Translations under genes and position numbers: made by a program
Shown: positions 44,971 through 54,367 of the stretch, in pieces
How positions within the stretch are numbered: position 1 is the stretch's first letter
How the letters are laid out: each line of letters begins with the position of its first letter
Notes under the pieces: generated by a model
What the model was told of the DNA's origin: nothing
Databases searched by the model: none
Seen by the model: only the letters and a program-made list of their open reading frames with translations
Assembly: GCF_000189275.1 (NCBI RefSeq)
Contig: NZ_AEVT01000083.1
Coordinates: 53,658 to 117,657, forward strand
DNA length: 64,000 bases
Origin: Vibrio sinaloensis DSM 21326
Lineage (GTDB): Bacteria > Pseudomonadota > Gammaproteobacteria > Enterobacterales > Vibrionaceae
Direction: 5' to 3'

Positions 44971-46762
44971 ATTTACCAACCGAGATCTGGTTACGACCAT
45001 TATGCTTGGCTTGATACAAGCAATTGTCTGCCTTTATTAAGGCTTGAGCAAATGGTTGGTCTTTTGGCCAATCTACCAACCCCATACTGACCGTGACTGG
45101 GCGAGCATGGCTTGAGCATAGTTTGCCAGCCAGCTCGTGCTCGACTCGCAGGCGGATTCGCTCGGCGATTTGCAGCGCGTCATCGAGTGAGGTCTCGGGC
45201 AAGAGTAGGGCGAACTCTTCGCCGCCGAGGCGACCTAAGACATCACTGCTGCGAATCTCACAGTTTACTGCCTGGCAGAAGGCTATCAGTATTTCATCAC
45301 CAATGGCATGGCCGCATATGTCGTTCACTTGCTTAAAGTCATCCAAATCCATCATACACACGCAACAAGAAGCGTTGAGTCTTCGTAACTCTTCTGCTCC
45401 GTTGACCAAAGCTCTGCGATTCAGTACTCCTGTGAGTGAGTCTTCACGGGCTAACCGGGTCAGCTCCGATTCCTTCTGCTTGATCTTGCCCGCCATATCG
45501 GAAAAAGCGGTGAACAAGTCGCCAATTTCATCATTGCGTGGCTTGTACTCAGTATCTGCTTTACCCATTCTTGATAAGGTTGAAATTCGGCGCCTCAAAT
45601 CGGTGATGGGAGAGGCGATAAAATGAGAAAGGTAAATGATTAAGCCGATAAACAGTAGTAACCCCATAGCGATATAGAGAACCACTTCGCGGAGCAGGGT
45701 TGCGTTGTGTTTATTAATCTCTTTCTCAGAGACGAACACCAGTAAAGTGACGCCTTGTTGTTCGAGTTTTAAACTGATGTTGTCGTCAAAAACCAAGTGC
45801 TTTTTAATATTTAGACCGACAGGTTGGTTAATCATAATTCCACCAAGGTCTTGGCGAAAAATAGGACTCGTGGTCGGGTTCAGACCATTACGCTTTAAAC
45901 GGTCTAAACGCATATAATGCGAACTCGATAACGACTGTAAGCCATCGTTACGAACCATCAAAACATCGACAAATTCCAGTCCACTCTCGGTCAATGATCG
46001 CTTGATGTCGAAAATCAGGTCTTCAATGAGGGTTCTATCTAGAACCGCGGTGTAGTAACCCACCAAGTTTTTATTGCAATCGATGAGTGGGCGAGAGTAA
46101 AAGTAGGTTTCGTTGTCGAAAATTAGCCCCAAGCGGTTGACGGCTTCGTTAGAGGCAAGATTCACCACTTGCTTAGGAAGGTTGCGTTTTTCACGAATTT
46201 TGTTCAACTGAGTGCTAAGGTCGCGGCTGACTTGGGAGTTTTCTTCACCATGTTCTTGAAGCCCCAGTATTTGATTGAGAACCTCTTTTTCTCGCGCTTG
46301 ATTTCTTGGGTAATTGAGTTGCCATTCTTCGTATGATCCATTCAATAGGCTGATGGCATTGTCAGTCAAGATTCGAGCGTTATTGAGGTTTTGCCTAAGT
46401 ACGTGGCGGTTACTCTTGTTGGATGACAGGTGGAAGTGAATTACGCGACCAGATAAGTCTGAGATTAACATAGCAGAGAAGCCGTTGGTAAAGCTCAGCG
46501 CATTGGACGACAGTTCGGGAAGAGAAGTTTCGTTCGTTGAACAAAGCGTCATGGCCGAGCTCAACCGATCAAACTCGGTAAATCGTCCCTCGACATAATG
46601 GCTAATCTCGTTTGCACCTAGTAAAGCCGATAACTGACTAGAACGGAAGATATGGTCAATCGTCAGTTTCTCACGGGCTTTGTAGTAGGCATAACCGAAG
46701 CCAAAAATACACGCGGCTAGCGGAAGGAGAATAAAGAATATCTTAATGCTCAGTTTGTTCAT
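44969..46762 (-). CDS. Membrane diguanylate cyclase (periplasmic sensor-HAMP-GGDEF)
   Basis: A 597-residue protein. First helix at residues 5-27 (IKIFFILLPLAACIFGFGYA), a periplasmic sensor of about 330 residues (Cache-like, with ETYFYSRPLIDCNKNLVGYY), a second helix (VVLYIAMGLLLFIGLIIYLS), a HAMP segment (ASPITDLRRRISTLSRMG) and a GGDEF domain (DSLTGVLNRRALVN through DVLGRLGGEEFALLLPE). The GGEEF active site is intact, so it should make cyclic di-GMP; the inhibitory RxxD site (four residues before) reads SSDVL, with no clear Arg. It overlaps the upstream binding-protein gene by 20 bases, indicating a signalling pair. Confidence 0.9.
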   Translation of the reverse strand: MNKLSIKIFFILLPLAACIFGFGYAYYKAREKLTIDHIFRSSQLSALLGANEISHYVEGRFTEFDRLSSAMTLCSTNETSLPELSSNALSFTNGFSAMLISDLSGRVIHFHLSSNKSNRHVLRQNLNNARILTDNAISLLNGSYEEWQLNYPRNQAREKEVLNQILGLQEHGEENSQVSRDLSTQLNKIREKRNLPKQVVNLASNEAVNRLGLIFDNETYFYSRPLIDCNKNLVGYYTAVLDRTLIEDLIFDIKRSLTESGLEFVDVLMVRNDGLQSLSSSHYMRLDRLKRNGLNPTTSPIFRQDLGGIMINQPVGLNIKKHLVFDDNISLKLEQQGVTLLVFVSEKEINKHNATLLREVVLYIAMGLLLFIGLIIYLSHFIASPITDLRRRISTLSRMGKADTEYKPRNDEIGDLFTAFSDMAGKIKQKESELTRLAREDSLTGVLNRRALVNGAEELRRLNASCCVCMMDLDDFKQVNDICGHAIGDEILIAFCQAVNCEIRSSDVLGRLGGEEFALLLPETSLDDALQIAERIRLRVEHELAGKLCSSHARPVTVSMGLVDWPKDQPFAQALIKADNCLYQAKHNGRNQISVGK

Positions 46763-47921
46763 CGGCTGTACTACTTCTTTGGTCTGGCGGACTGATGATG
46801 CCGAGGCTCTTAATTACTTTAAGTTTATGGTCCTTAAACTGACCCAAATACATAGGTAAATCAATGTGGTGATCTTGCCTAACCGTGAGCTTTAAGCCGC
46901 CTTGGTACAATGATGTGCTGGGGAGGGCATTGATCATTTTCTCTTTGTCTACCTCGCCGGCTTGAGAGAGTGCGTCAGCGAAAAGATAGACGAGATCATA
47001 GTGAGATTTGCTTGAATAGGTCACAACCGCATCCTCGCCGTAGCGATTGCGATAGTTGCTCACGAAACTTTGTGTGACTTGATTGTCTAGACTGCTAAAG
47101 AAATGAAGCGCTGTGAGTACTCCATTTAAGGACTCATCATCTAGGTTGTTGAGATAAGTTTCATCTGCAGCGAACGCGACGATTTGGATATCGCGCTCAA
47201 AGTCGAATTGCTTCATTTGGGTTAGAAAAGAAAAACCATCTCCCCCAGGCAGTATTAGCATTAAATTGTCGGCGCCTGACTGCTTTATTCTTTCAAATAC
47301 AGGGTGATAGTTGCCTACACCAAATGCGGTAAACTCGGTTCCAAGCACTTTTCCATTATGTTGGTTAACCGACTGAGTAATGCGTTCAGACATTCGGTGC
47401 GGCCAAATATAGTCGTAGCCGAAAATATAAAACGTATCGCTGACGTTGTTTATTAAATACGGCACGATGGGTTCAATGTAATGTTCAGGTATGGTGCTGT
47501 AGCAGACGAGATAGCGGCTGGTGTGTTGACCTTCGTAGTCCATGCCATAAAAAAGGGGCGTTTGAAAGGTTTCTGCAACCTCGGTCATTGCATAGCGAGA
47601 GGCACTACTGACTGGGCCTAGCAATGAGAAAACCTGATACTGTTGCACCAGCTCCCGACTAAACTTAACACTTTTCGCTGGGTTTGTTTGATTATCTCGA
47701 ATAATGAGTTCGAGCTGTCGGCCGAGTACGCCACCAGACTCGTTAATTTCATCAATGGCGAGCTGAGCTCCTTTTAACGCTTGCTGTCCATAGATCGAAA
47801 ATGTACCAGTAAGCGGTAGGACCGCGCCGATTTTTATCTTGCTCGGTTCTGGCGTACAGCTTGAACTGAGCAGTGCCATTAGAGACACAACACAACAGTT
47901 GAAGATCTTTTTCACTTGCAT
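46743..47921 (-). CDS. Leu/Ile/Val-type substrate-binding lipoprotein, partner of the diguanylate cyclase
   Basis: A 392-residue lipoprotein (lipobox LLSSSC, lipid on C22) with a type I periplasmic binding fold: KIGAVLPLTGTFSIYGQQAL at 30-50, ELIIRDNQTNPAKSV, and GYDYIWPHRMSERI, resembling amide/urea-binding members. No ABC permease or ATPase is near, and its 3' end overlaps the cyclase gene by 20 bases, so it more likely feeds ligand information to the cyclase than imports a solute. The ligand is unknown. Confidence 0.85.
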   Translation of the reverse strand: MQVKKIFNCCVVSLMALLSSSCTPEPSKIKIGAVLPLTGTFSIYGQQALKGAQLAIDEINESGGVLGRQLELIIRDNQTNPAKSVKFSRELVQQYQVFSLLGPVSSASRYAMTEVAETFQTPLFYGMDYEGQHTSRYLVCYSTIPEHYIEPIVPYLINNVSDTFYIFGYDYIWPHRMSERITQSVNQHNGKVLGTEFTAFGVGNYHPVFERIKQSGADNLMLILPGGDGFSFLTQMKQFDFERDIQIVAFAADETYLNNLDDESLNGVLTALHFFSSLDNQVTQSFVSNYRNRYGEDAVVTYSSKSHYDLVYLFADALSQAGEVDKEKMINALPSTSLYQGGLKLTVRQDHHIDLPMYLGQFKDHKLKVIKSLGIISPPDQRSSTADEQTEH

Positions 47922-48153
47922 ATTGAGCGTTTTGCTTATTGTTTTATTTACACGTCTTTCAACGATATTACGCAGCTAAAATGACGTTAAAAGGGCATGG
48001 CTGCGTGATATCGGTACTAAGAACATTAAAGAGCTGACTAAGGTAAGCATAGTCACATTTAGCAAAGCTAAGGGACTGGCGAGTAGGAAAGCGCTGTTGA
48101 TCACCTTTTACTTATATACAGTGATATGATGACCAACTAATGAGCGATGTACG

Positions 48154-48465
48154 CTATTTGGAAGCACAATATGTCTCGACAAAATCGAGGATCTCAAGTT
48201 TTGTGGCTGAGCTATACCTTGCTGCTTGAACAACGATTTCCGCGAGCAGATCATCTTCACAATAGAAGTACGCAACGGGTGCTTGTAACACATCTGCGAT
48301 ACGTTTTACGGTTGCATAATCTGGCGCATGCTTCCCGGTTTCATACTGACTAATTCTTGCACTTGCGCCTGCCGGCTCCATCCCTAGCTTGTATCCCAGC
48401 TCTTCCTGGGTAATTCCTTGTTTTTTTCTAATGTGTCTTAGCCTTCTAGGTAATGGGCTAGTCAT
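48154..48465 (-). CDS. XRE-family helix-turn-helix regulator
   Basis: A 103-residue DNA-binding protein: RLRHIRKKQGITQEELGYKL with SARISQYETGKHAPDYATVK (residues 8-50) is a typical XRE/Cro helix-turn-helix. The C-terminal part (APVAYFYCEDDLLAEIVVQA) is helical. Target unknown; it stands 232 bases upstream of the binding-protein gene on the same strand, with no clear shared operator. Confidence 0.83.
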   Translation of the reverse strand: MTSPLPRRLRHIRKKQGITQEELGYKLGMEPAGASARISQYETGKHAPDYATVKRIADVLQAPVAYFYCEDDLLAEIVVQAARYSSATKLEILDFVETYCASK

Positions 48466-48822
48466 TCAATCGGCACCTCCATAATAAAAGCAGGGATATA
48501 TTAACCTTATAGCATTAGATAAATTACTAAGGAATTTTTAGATCCAACTTCTTTGGTTGATAATCTTGTGAATTGATAAATGGTTTTACATGGTTCTAAC
48601 TTATATCTTTATTACAGAATATATCTCTAATTTAGCATTATCTTAAGATTAGGCAAATATAGACTTTTTCTTTTTAATTAGTACTTTAGTGCTAGCGGGA
48701 ATATCGGGAAGGTTATTTATTGATCAGTTTTTGCGTTGAATTTAAATATATCGAACAGGAATAAAACAAAGCCAGGGCATTCTGGCTTTGTTATTTTGCG
48801 ACAATTCTGATGTTTTATGTTT
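48466..48822. other. Intergenic region, A/T-rich
   Basis: No plausible coding ORF was found. The left side should hold the XRE promoter; the right side holds the DUF4397 terminator described separately. The base composition is clearly richer in A/T than the neighbouring genes. Confidence 0.5.
48766..48791 (-). terminator. Terminator of the DUF4397 gene
   Basis: ACAAAGCCAG (48766-48775) and CTGGCTTTGT (48782-48791) pair around GGCATT; on the minus strand TTTTATT follows. Confidence 0.75.
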
Positions 48823-50151
48823 TTAATCTGTAATGGTTGTTAATAGTAAATCAAAACCTGTCGGGTCATCATCTATCGCGACTGCTTGGTATACCGTTTC
48901 GTTTGCCAATGAAACGAGCGCAGGCCCAATCGCCGCAGTTTTTGTTCCGGTTGGAGTAACTGTGACGTAGTAGTCTCCAGCCGCGACATATATACCTTGT
49001 TGATACTCTTTAAAATCGAAACCGCTGATCGCGGGTGTCGCTGTTGAGATGTCGGTGGTCGCAGTTAAATACACATCTACGGTTGAAGCACTGGGTGCTG
49101 CGTGAATAACGTTAAGCACAGCACTGGTTGCGACGGGTCTACGTTCTGTCTCGATCACTAGCGCTTCTATCGTAGCGAGTTTGTTTACGGCAAATATGCC
49201 ATAGTCCATGCCTTTGTTGAGAGCTACGTCCATTTCATCAATCACAAGGGTGCCTGGAGTGTTATCTGGGTAAACGCCAATATCGTAATCTCCGCCCGCA
49301 ATAGCAGTATAAGGAGACAAATCTTTAAAATCGAGGTCAGAGATGGCTTCGCTACCGTTGAGAGAAACATCCACTCTCGGTGCGTCACTCACCAAGTGGC
49401 CCACTTGTACTTCAGCATTTTCGGTTAGGTTATAAATGATGGATGAACTTGAACCATCTAGAACCAATAGCTTAACAAGGGAACTACCACCACTGTCTTG
49501 GTTGGGGATAGCCGCGATGGTAAGTTCACTGTTAGAGGCGAGAGAGACGGTCCCAGAATCGAAAGCAACGGTTTTGGTCCCGGCCAGTGTTAAGCGAACT
49601 TGGTAGTCGCCACCAGCAATGTTCACTACGCCGGTCGAATCTTTATATGCCAACGTATCCAGTGCACTCGCGCTGTTAATATCAGCGCCAGGCGCAGTCA
49701 CGTACAGGTCGACATCGGGTACCCCTGCCGAAGCATGGACTACCTGCACGTCGAGAGAAGAAGCGTTAGCCTCTCCGATTGCTGGACGCTCTATAACCAG
49801 TGCTTCAACGGGTTCACTGCCACCCGCGGCTGCTTCACCCACGACAAACACTGTGTATTTGTTGTCTTCGTCCAGGTATAAGCGAGTTTTGGGTATTACG
49901 GTTGTTGTTGCGCCGCCGGCAAGCTGTACTTCCACTTCAACGCGATTGTAACCTGCATCGACACTAAGGTAGCCAGAGCCAACACCGTAGTCGACACCAA
50001 CTAAAGAGGGCGAGTTGTTGATCCAAACGTTAGCTAACGGTGCGTCAACGGAGGCATGAACGGCTTGAAGTGCGCTTTTTTCGTCATCGTCATCACAACC
50101 GACCAAAGCTAATGATGCCACGAGGGCGACGACGCTGTATTTGTTCCACAT
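48823..50151 (-). CDS. DUF4397 repeat lipoprotein
   Basis: A 442-residue lipoprotein: lipobox LALVGC with C19 followed by four Asp residues. Four repeats of about 110 residues start near positions 28, 137, 247 and 347 with VHASVDAPLANVWIN, VHASAGVPDVDLYVT, GHLVSDAPRVDVSLN and IHAAPSASTVDVYLT, the DUF4397 pattern, each a beta-rich immunoglobulin-like unit with a GGDYxV strand. It probably works at the cell surface or in the periplasm; function unknown. The mRNA has a 120-base folded leader whose closing stem contains the AGGGA ribosome site. Confidence 0.88.
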   Translation of the reverse strand: MWNKYSVVALVASLALVGCDDDDEKSALQAVHASVDAPLANVWINNSPSLVGVDYGVGSGYLSVDAGYNRVEVEVQLAGGATTTVIPKTRLYLDEDNKYTVFVVGEAAAGGSEPVEALVIERPAIGEANASSLDVQVVHASAGVPDVDLYVTAPGADINSASALDTLAYKDSTGVVNIAGGDYQVRLTLAGTKTVAFDSGTVSLASNSELTIAAIPNQDSGGSSLVKLLVLDGSSSSIIYNLTENAEVQVGHLVSDAPRVDVSLNGSEAISDLDFKDLSPYTAIAGGDYDIGVYPDNTPGTLVIDEMDVALNKGMDYGIFAVNKLATIEALVIETERRPVATSAVLNVIHAAPSASTVDVYLTATTDISTATPAISGFDFKEYQQGIYVAAGDYYVTVTPTGTKTAAIGPALVSLANETVYQAVAIDDDPTGFDLLLTTITD

Positions 50152-50155
50152 AATT

Positions 50156-50275
50156 TAGTCCCTACACCGAAGGTTTCGGCGTTATTACGATACATTTCTC
50201 GCGTCCTCATACCGGGCCGCGATTTGATTGCAACCACCGACATTGTCCAGTGTCAGTAGTCATGCTTAGGGACTA
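50156..50275 (-). promoter_or_regulatory. Candidate structured RNA leader (four-helix, riboswitch-like) of the DUF4397 gene
   Basis: Read on the minus strand, TAGTCCCTA (50275-50267) and TAGGGACTA (50164-50156) form a perfect 9-bp closing helix. Inside are three hairpins in series: ACTACTGACA with TGTCGGTGGT (10 pairs, two G-U, loop CTGGACAA), TCGCG with CGCGA (5 pairs plus CC/GG inside), and CGCCGAA with TTCGGTG (7 pairs, one G-U, loop ACC). The 3' strand of the closing helix holds AGGGA, 8 bases before the ATG, so closure would hide the ribosome site. I do not recognise a known riboswitch family. Confidence 0.55.
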
Positions 50276-50282
50276 GTCCAAA

Positions 50283-50310
50283 GTTCTAACTGTAGTACGG
50301 GGTGAGGCAA
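50283..50310 (-). promoter_or_regulatory. Promoter candidate for the DUF4397 leader
   Basis: Minus-strand TTGCCT (50310-50305) and TAGAAC (50288-50283) with a 16-base spacer. A transcript from here would begin at about 50276, exactly where the closing helix of the folded leader starts. Confidence 0.4.
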
Positions 50311-50355
50311 ACTCAGATCAACGATGGTCAGAATATATTGGCCTCATTATGTCAC

Positions 50356-52575
50356 TTACAGGGCTTTACGAATTTCGTCTTCACATAAGCCAATGATCTG
50401 AGGTGTAAATTCTCTTCTTGCCGGTATACGCTGGCTAATGGCGATATGACGAGCTAGCGAGAGTAAACGAAAGGTATTGATGGCCGAAGCGCTGTCGGTT
50501 AGCCCACTTAGCAAGGCATAGCGATGTACAAATTCGTCTAAAGCGGTCTGAGCGAAGAAAGGGTCACCGACCTCTCGCAAGCACTGCTCTTGAATGTGTG
50601 CAACAAAGTTACCGACATCGATGAACGGTGAACCATGGCAAAATAAATCGAAGTCCAGTAGATAAATGGTTTGCTCACTGACGAGGATTTGATCGTGATA
50701 GAAGTCTCTGTGGATTGGTCGTGAAGGTTGATGCGGCAACTGGGCGACGAGTACCTGACTCCAACTAAGAATTCGCTGTACCCGTGTTTTGTGCTCAGGA
50801 AGTTTAGAGATTATCCTCTGAAGGTTTTGTTCCAAAATAGATAGCTCATCCTCGATGGAATGGACTTTGTTGGTTTCCAAAACGCAATTGTGCAACTTAT
50901 AAAGGGCAAATGCGAGTCGTCGGGGGAGAGCGAGGTTATGACCATAGCAAAAAGGTTGGAAAAGCGGATGACCTGTTACTTTCTCTTGAAACCATATGTT
51001 TAAATGGGGAAGGGCGACGATGGGTTTTGGCACTTGTACGCTGCCATCGTTTTTGGGGCTAAACCCAGATTCATACAACGCGTTCTGCGTGCACCAACTT
51101 GCGTTGTCGAATCCTTTTGCGCGTATTTTACCTATCAGGCTCGTTTCTTTCGACCAGCATTCTATAATCGCGCGCTTGCCGACCTTAAACCGAGTGAGTA
51201 CGCAGTGTTCGATTTCATCGCATGGGCTATCCAAAAGCGCTAAGTTCAACTCTTTAAGGTTGAGTAAATGTGTCAACTGAGGCATTGAGGGGTCTAAATG
51301 GAGCCACTCGCCTTGCGGCACGGAGCTCGTCAAATATTGATGACACTTGCAGAGTATCTTGCGACTCGCGGCTCGCCAGTCATGCATACCGAATCTTAGT
51401 GGGTGATAGATGAGTTGAATTAGGCCGATTGCCCGAAACAGCATAACCTCTTGGTGGTTCACGTCACCAAGCGTCTTATAGCCGTCAAGCAGTGACTGTT
51501 CAATTTTACCCAGCTGCTCTACATCAAGCAGCTCTACTGCGACTTTGTAGTCTAAGTGAGCCAAGAAGTTCCCAATATCAAAGGAGGAGTACCAACAACA
51601 GATGTTGTCGAAATCGAGTAACTTGGCTCCCTCAGGAGTGATGAGCACTTGCTCGGCGTAGAAATCGCCATGTATAAAGCAGCTTGGTGTGGGAAGGGCG
51701 TTGATTCGCTGGACTAATTGTTCTCCAAGCCACAATACCTGTGCGCTATTTTCGGGCAGCACATGGCTCGCGTCATCGACATGCTTGATGAGCAAACGAG
51801 AAAATTTGTCGGTAGATATTGGTTTAATTTTCTTAGAACAGTGGCTGTTATGTAGCGCTGAGAGAGCTTTTCCACATTGGTAGTATTGCTCCAACTCTTG
51901 TTCAGTTAGCTGACCTTCTTGCTTGAGATGTTCACCTTCGATCCAGTCGTAGATCAATAAACAATGTTTGTCGCTTTTGCCGCGGAGCGTGGCGAAAGGG
52001 CTAGTGTCACGCTTGAGGTAGCTCTTCGCCACCGCTGTGTACCTCTCTTGGGTATACACTTTTACTACGGCTTGTGTTCCATTCGGAAAGTTTAGTCTTC
52101 CCACAAAGCGGCGTTCAGGTTTGTACTGGAGAGGAGTAACAGAGCACAGGACTTGAGTGTTGTCGAATAGCGCGCGTTGCAACAACGAGCGACGTTCATG
52201 CGGCGTTATAAGAGCGGCCAATCCAGAAAGTCGGTTGTCGCATGGGTAGCGATATAAAACAACTTGATTCTCGATGTCGACCTTACAGTGACTTTGAGCC
52301 AAGGTACTTGTTGTCGTCATCTTCTCTACAGCTTTAGAGACTTTAGCTGGGTCAGAGAAAGCTTTTGCGTAAAACAAGTGGAACTGCCCGGCGTACTTTG
52401 TCTGATAAAGACATAGGCAACTGGTGTTTGGTTTATACCTAAGATATTCGCGTTGAACGGGTTCAACGCCGGAGATATTGAATATTTCACTAAATAGCCC
52501 CGTGATTTGTGGGCTATCAAACAGAATAGGCATACCAGGAATGTGGTCGTCGCTAGGGTGAGTTTGCTGTGCCAT
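50356..52575 (-). CDS. Tandem phosphotransferase (two APH/choline-kinase-like domains)
   Basis: A 739-residue soluble protein with two kinase-like catalytic lobes. Brenner-type motifs are IHGDFYAEQVLI (302-312) with LLDFDNICCW, and IHRDFYHDQILV (621-632) with LLDFDLFCHG. In both, the metal-binding Asn usual after HxDxxxx is a Gln. N-lobe-like strands appear three times (near 41-74, 148-185 and 458-490), so a third, C-lobe-less unit may be present. The likely role is phosphate transfer to a sugar or small alcohol. It is the last gene of a tight operon with three glycosyltransferases and an ABC exporter, 4 bases after the exporter. Confidence 0.8.
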   Translation of the reverse strand: MAQQTHPSDDHIPGMPILFDSPQITGLFSEIFNISGVEPVQREYLRYKPNTSCLCLYQTKYAGQFHLFYAKAFSDPAKVSKAVEKMTTTSTLAQSHCKVDIENQVVLYRYPCDNRLSGLAALITPHERRSLLQRALFDNTQVLCSVTPLQYKPERRFVGRLNFPNGTQAVVKVYTQERYTAVAKSYLKRDTSPFATLRGKSDKHCLLIYDWIEGEHLKQEGQLTEQELEQYYQCGKALSALHNSHCSKKIKPISTDKFSRLLIKHVDDASHVLPENSAQVLWLGEQLVQRINALPTPSCFIHGDFYAEQVLITPEGAKLLDFDNICCWYSSFDIGNFLAHLDYKVAVELLDVEQLGKIEQSLLDGYKTLGDVNHQEVMLFRAIGLIQLIYHPLRFGMHDWRAASRKILCKCHQYLTSSVPQGEWLHLDPSMPQLTHLLNLKELNLALLDSPCDEIEHCVLTRFKVGKRAIIECWSKETSLIGKIRAKGFDNASWCTQNALYESGFSPKNDGSVQVPKPIVALPHLNIWFQEKVTGHPLFQPFCYGHNLALPRRLAFALYKLHNCVLETNKVHSIEDELSILEQNLQRIISKLPEHKTRVQRILSWSQVLVAQLPHQPSRPIHRDFYHDQILVSEQTIYLLDFDLFCHGSPFIDVGNFVAHIQEQCLREVGDPFFAQTALDEFVHRYALLSGLTDSASAINTFRLLSLARHIAISQRIPARREFTPQIIGLCEDEIRKAL

Positions 52576-52579
52576 TCAT

Positions 52580-54367
52580 CTATCCCGCCGTTTTTATATC
52601 CTGCGATAATGCTGCCGAATCTTGTGAAGAGGTATCCACAATGCTGCCATGATTGAGCCTGACCACAACGTCGCACATATCAGCAAACTTGGGCCTATGC
52701 GTTATCCATATTGTGGTTTTATTGGTTGAGAGCGTGACGAGTGCTTTACTCACCAATGCTTCCGCTTCCGGGTCTAAACCTGTTGTTGGCTCATCTAAAA
52801 TAAGGATAGGCGTATTTTTTAGTGCGGCGCGGGCAATTGCAATTCGCTGTTTTTGGCCAGAAGATAAGGTGACACCGCGTTCGCCGATTTCGGTTTGGTA
52901 ACCTTTCGGTAAACTCTTTATGTAATCGTCGATGTTAGCGACCTTAGCCGCTGCGACTATTTGTTCTTGGCTAGCATCTGGAACGACAACTGAAATGTTT
53001 TCTGCGATTGTGGCAGAAAACAACGCTGTGTCTTGCATAACAACAGCGAATTGGTTGCGGTAGCTATCGATAGTGTAGCGTTCAATTGGGGTATGGTTGA
53101 TGGTGATCGTGCCTTGGCTTGGTTCACACAATCGCAGTAACAAAGATATCAGTGTCGATTTACCGCTTCCTGATGCCCCAACGAGAGCCAAACGACGCCC
53201 ATGACTAATGGTGACATTGATGTCGTGAATCGCGGAACGTTTTTTGTCTGGATAGTGGAAACGCACGTTTGAAAATACGATATCACCAGTCAATGTAGGG
53301 CATGTCTGCGCGTCTGGGTGATCACGAACCATGTGTTCTTCGTCGAGTACTTTTAGTACACGTTCTCCGGCGGCAGAGGCTTTGGCAAGGCGCGCCGTGT
53401 ACTTGGTGAAATCTCTAATGGGCCTAAAGACGCGGCGTAAATAGTAGACAAAGACCAGCAGACCTCCTGGGGTGAGGTGCCCTGCGAGTACTTCTAAAGA
53501 ACCAAACGTCAGGACTAGTGCAGTGGATATTGCGACGAGAATTTCGACAGTGCGTTGCAAGCTCGCAACCAACTTCTTGCCTTTAACTCCTTCTTTTAGG
53601 CTTTTGCTGTTCGCTTGGCGGAAAATGTTACCAAATCTATCTTCAATCTTTAACGCCTGAACCGATTGAATAGCGCCAATCGACTCCGCTGCTGTTGCGG
53701 CCATGTCACCCTCACGTTGGCGGTTTTTCTTGGCCACAGTATGTATCTTTTTGCTTTTTTTAATGGTGACTAGCCAAAGAATCGGCAATGGCAGCAAAGC
53801 AATTAACGCAAGCTGCCAGTTCAGCCAGAGCATTGCGGATAAAATCAGCGCGAAAATCAGCCAGCTGCTAATCAAAGGTACAACAGCGGTCACAGCGACT
53901 TCTTTTATCATGCCCATGTCGCCGATTAAACGAATGATAAGATCACCGCTTCTTTGCTTTTGATGATACAAAATCGAGAGGCCTTGCATATGGCTAAAGA
54001 GCTTTTCTCGAAGACGAGTTATGACATGATTGCCCGCCACTGCCATACTGATTGTCGCCATATAGGTGACGACGGCTCTAATCGCGACTAGGGCGATTAA
54101 GATGAGCGAAAAAGTGAAGATGTAATGGATGGGAGAAAGTTGCGCAAAGGCAGCGAAGTGAACAGCGCTTGTCGGGTCGCTAACGACCAGTCTATCTATG
54201 ATGTACTTAAGCGGCCAAGGCTCAAGCATTCGAACGAAAGCCTGCAAAATCAAGCAGCCGAAGGCACTGCCTATTAGCCACTTCTTTTCGTTGAGATACG
54301 GCTTGGTATGGCGAACAAATTTCACTAGGCTTGGCAAGCTTTGCTTTAATCCAGAAGGTCTTGCCAT
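52580..54367 (-). CDS. ABC exporter, fused membrane and ATPase domains (MsbA-like)
   Basis: A 595-residue half-transporter: six helices in residues 30-330 (first FGCLILQAFVRML; later YHQKQRSGDLIIRLIGDM as coupling region), then an ATPase with Walker A GASGSGKSTLISLL, signature LSSGQKQRIAIARAAL (Ser in place of the usual first Gly) and Walker B ILILDEPTTGLD. It should work as a dimer and flip or export a lipid-linked or glycosylated product. Its start overlaps the preceding glycosyltransferase stop by one base (TAATG). Substrate unknown. Confidence 0.9.
   Translation of the reverse strand: MARPSGLKQSLPSLVKFVRHTKPYLNEKKWLIGSAFGCLILQAFVRMLEPWPLKYIIDRLVVSDPTSAVHFAAFAQLSPIHYIFTFSLILIALVAIRAVVTYMATISMAVAGNHVITRLREKLFSHMQGLSILYHQKQRSGDLIIRLIGDMGMIKEVAVTAVVPLISSWLIFALILSAMLWLNWQLALIALLPLPILWLVTIKKSKKIHTVAKKNRQREGDMAATAAESIGAIQSVQALKIEDRFGNIFRQANSKSLKEGVKGKKLVASLQRTVEILVAISTALVLTFGSLEVLAGHLTPGGLLVFVYYLRRVFRPIRDFTKYTARLAKASAAGERVLKVLDEEHMVRDHPDAQTCPTLTGDIVFSNVRFHYPDKKRSAIHDINVTISHGRRLALVGASGSGKSTLISLLLRLCEPSQGTITINHTPIERYTIDSYRNQFAVVMQDTALFSATIAENISVVVPDASQEQIVAAAKVANIDDYIKSLPKGYQTEIGERGVTLSSGQKQRIAIARAALKNTPILILDEPTTGLDPEAEALVSKALVTLSTNKTTIWITHRPKFADMCDVVVRLNHGSIVDTSSQDSAALSQDIKTAG

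Noticed and set aside
45093..45626. 177-residue plus-strand ORF inside the cyclase gene
   Set aside because: It is the reverse shadow of the GGDEF domain; composition and lack of ribosome site argue against coding.
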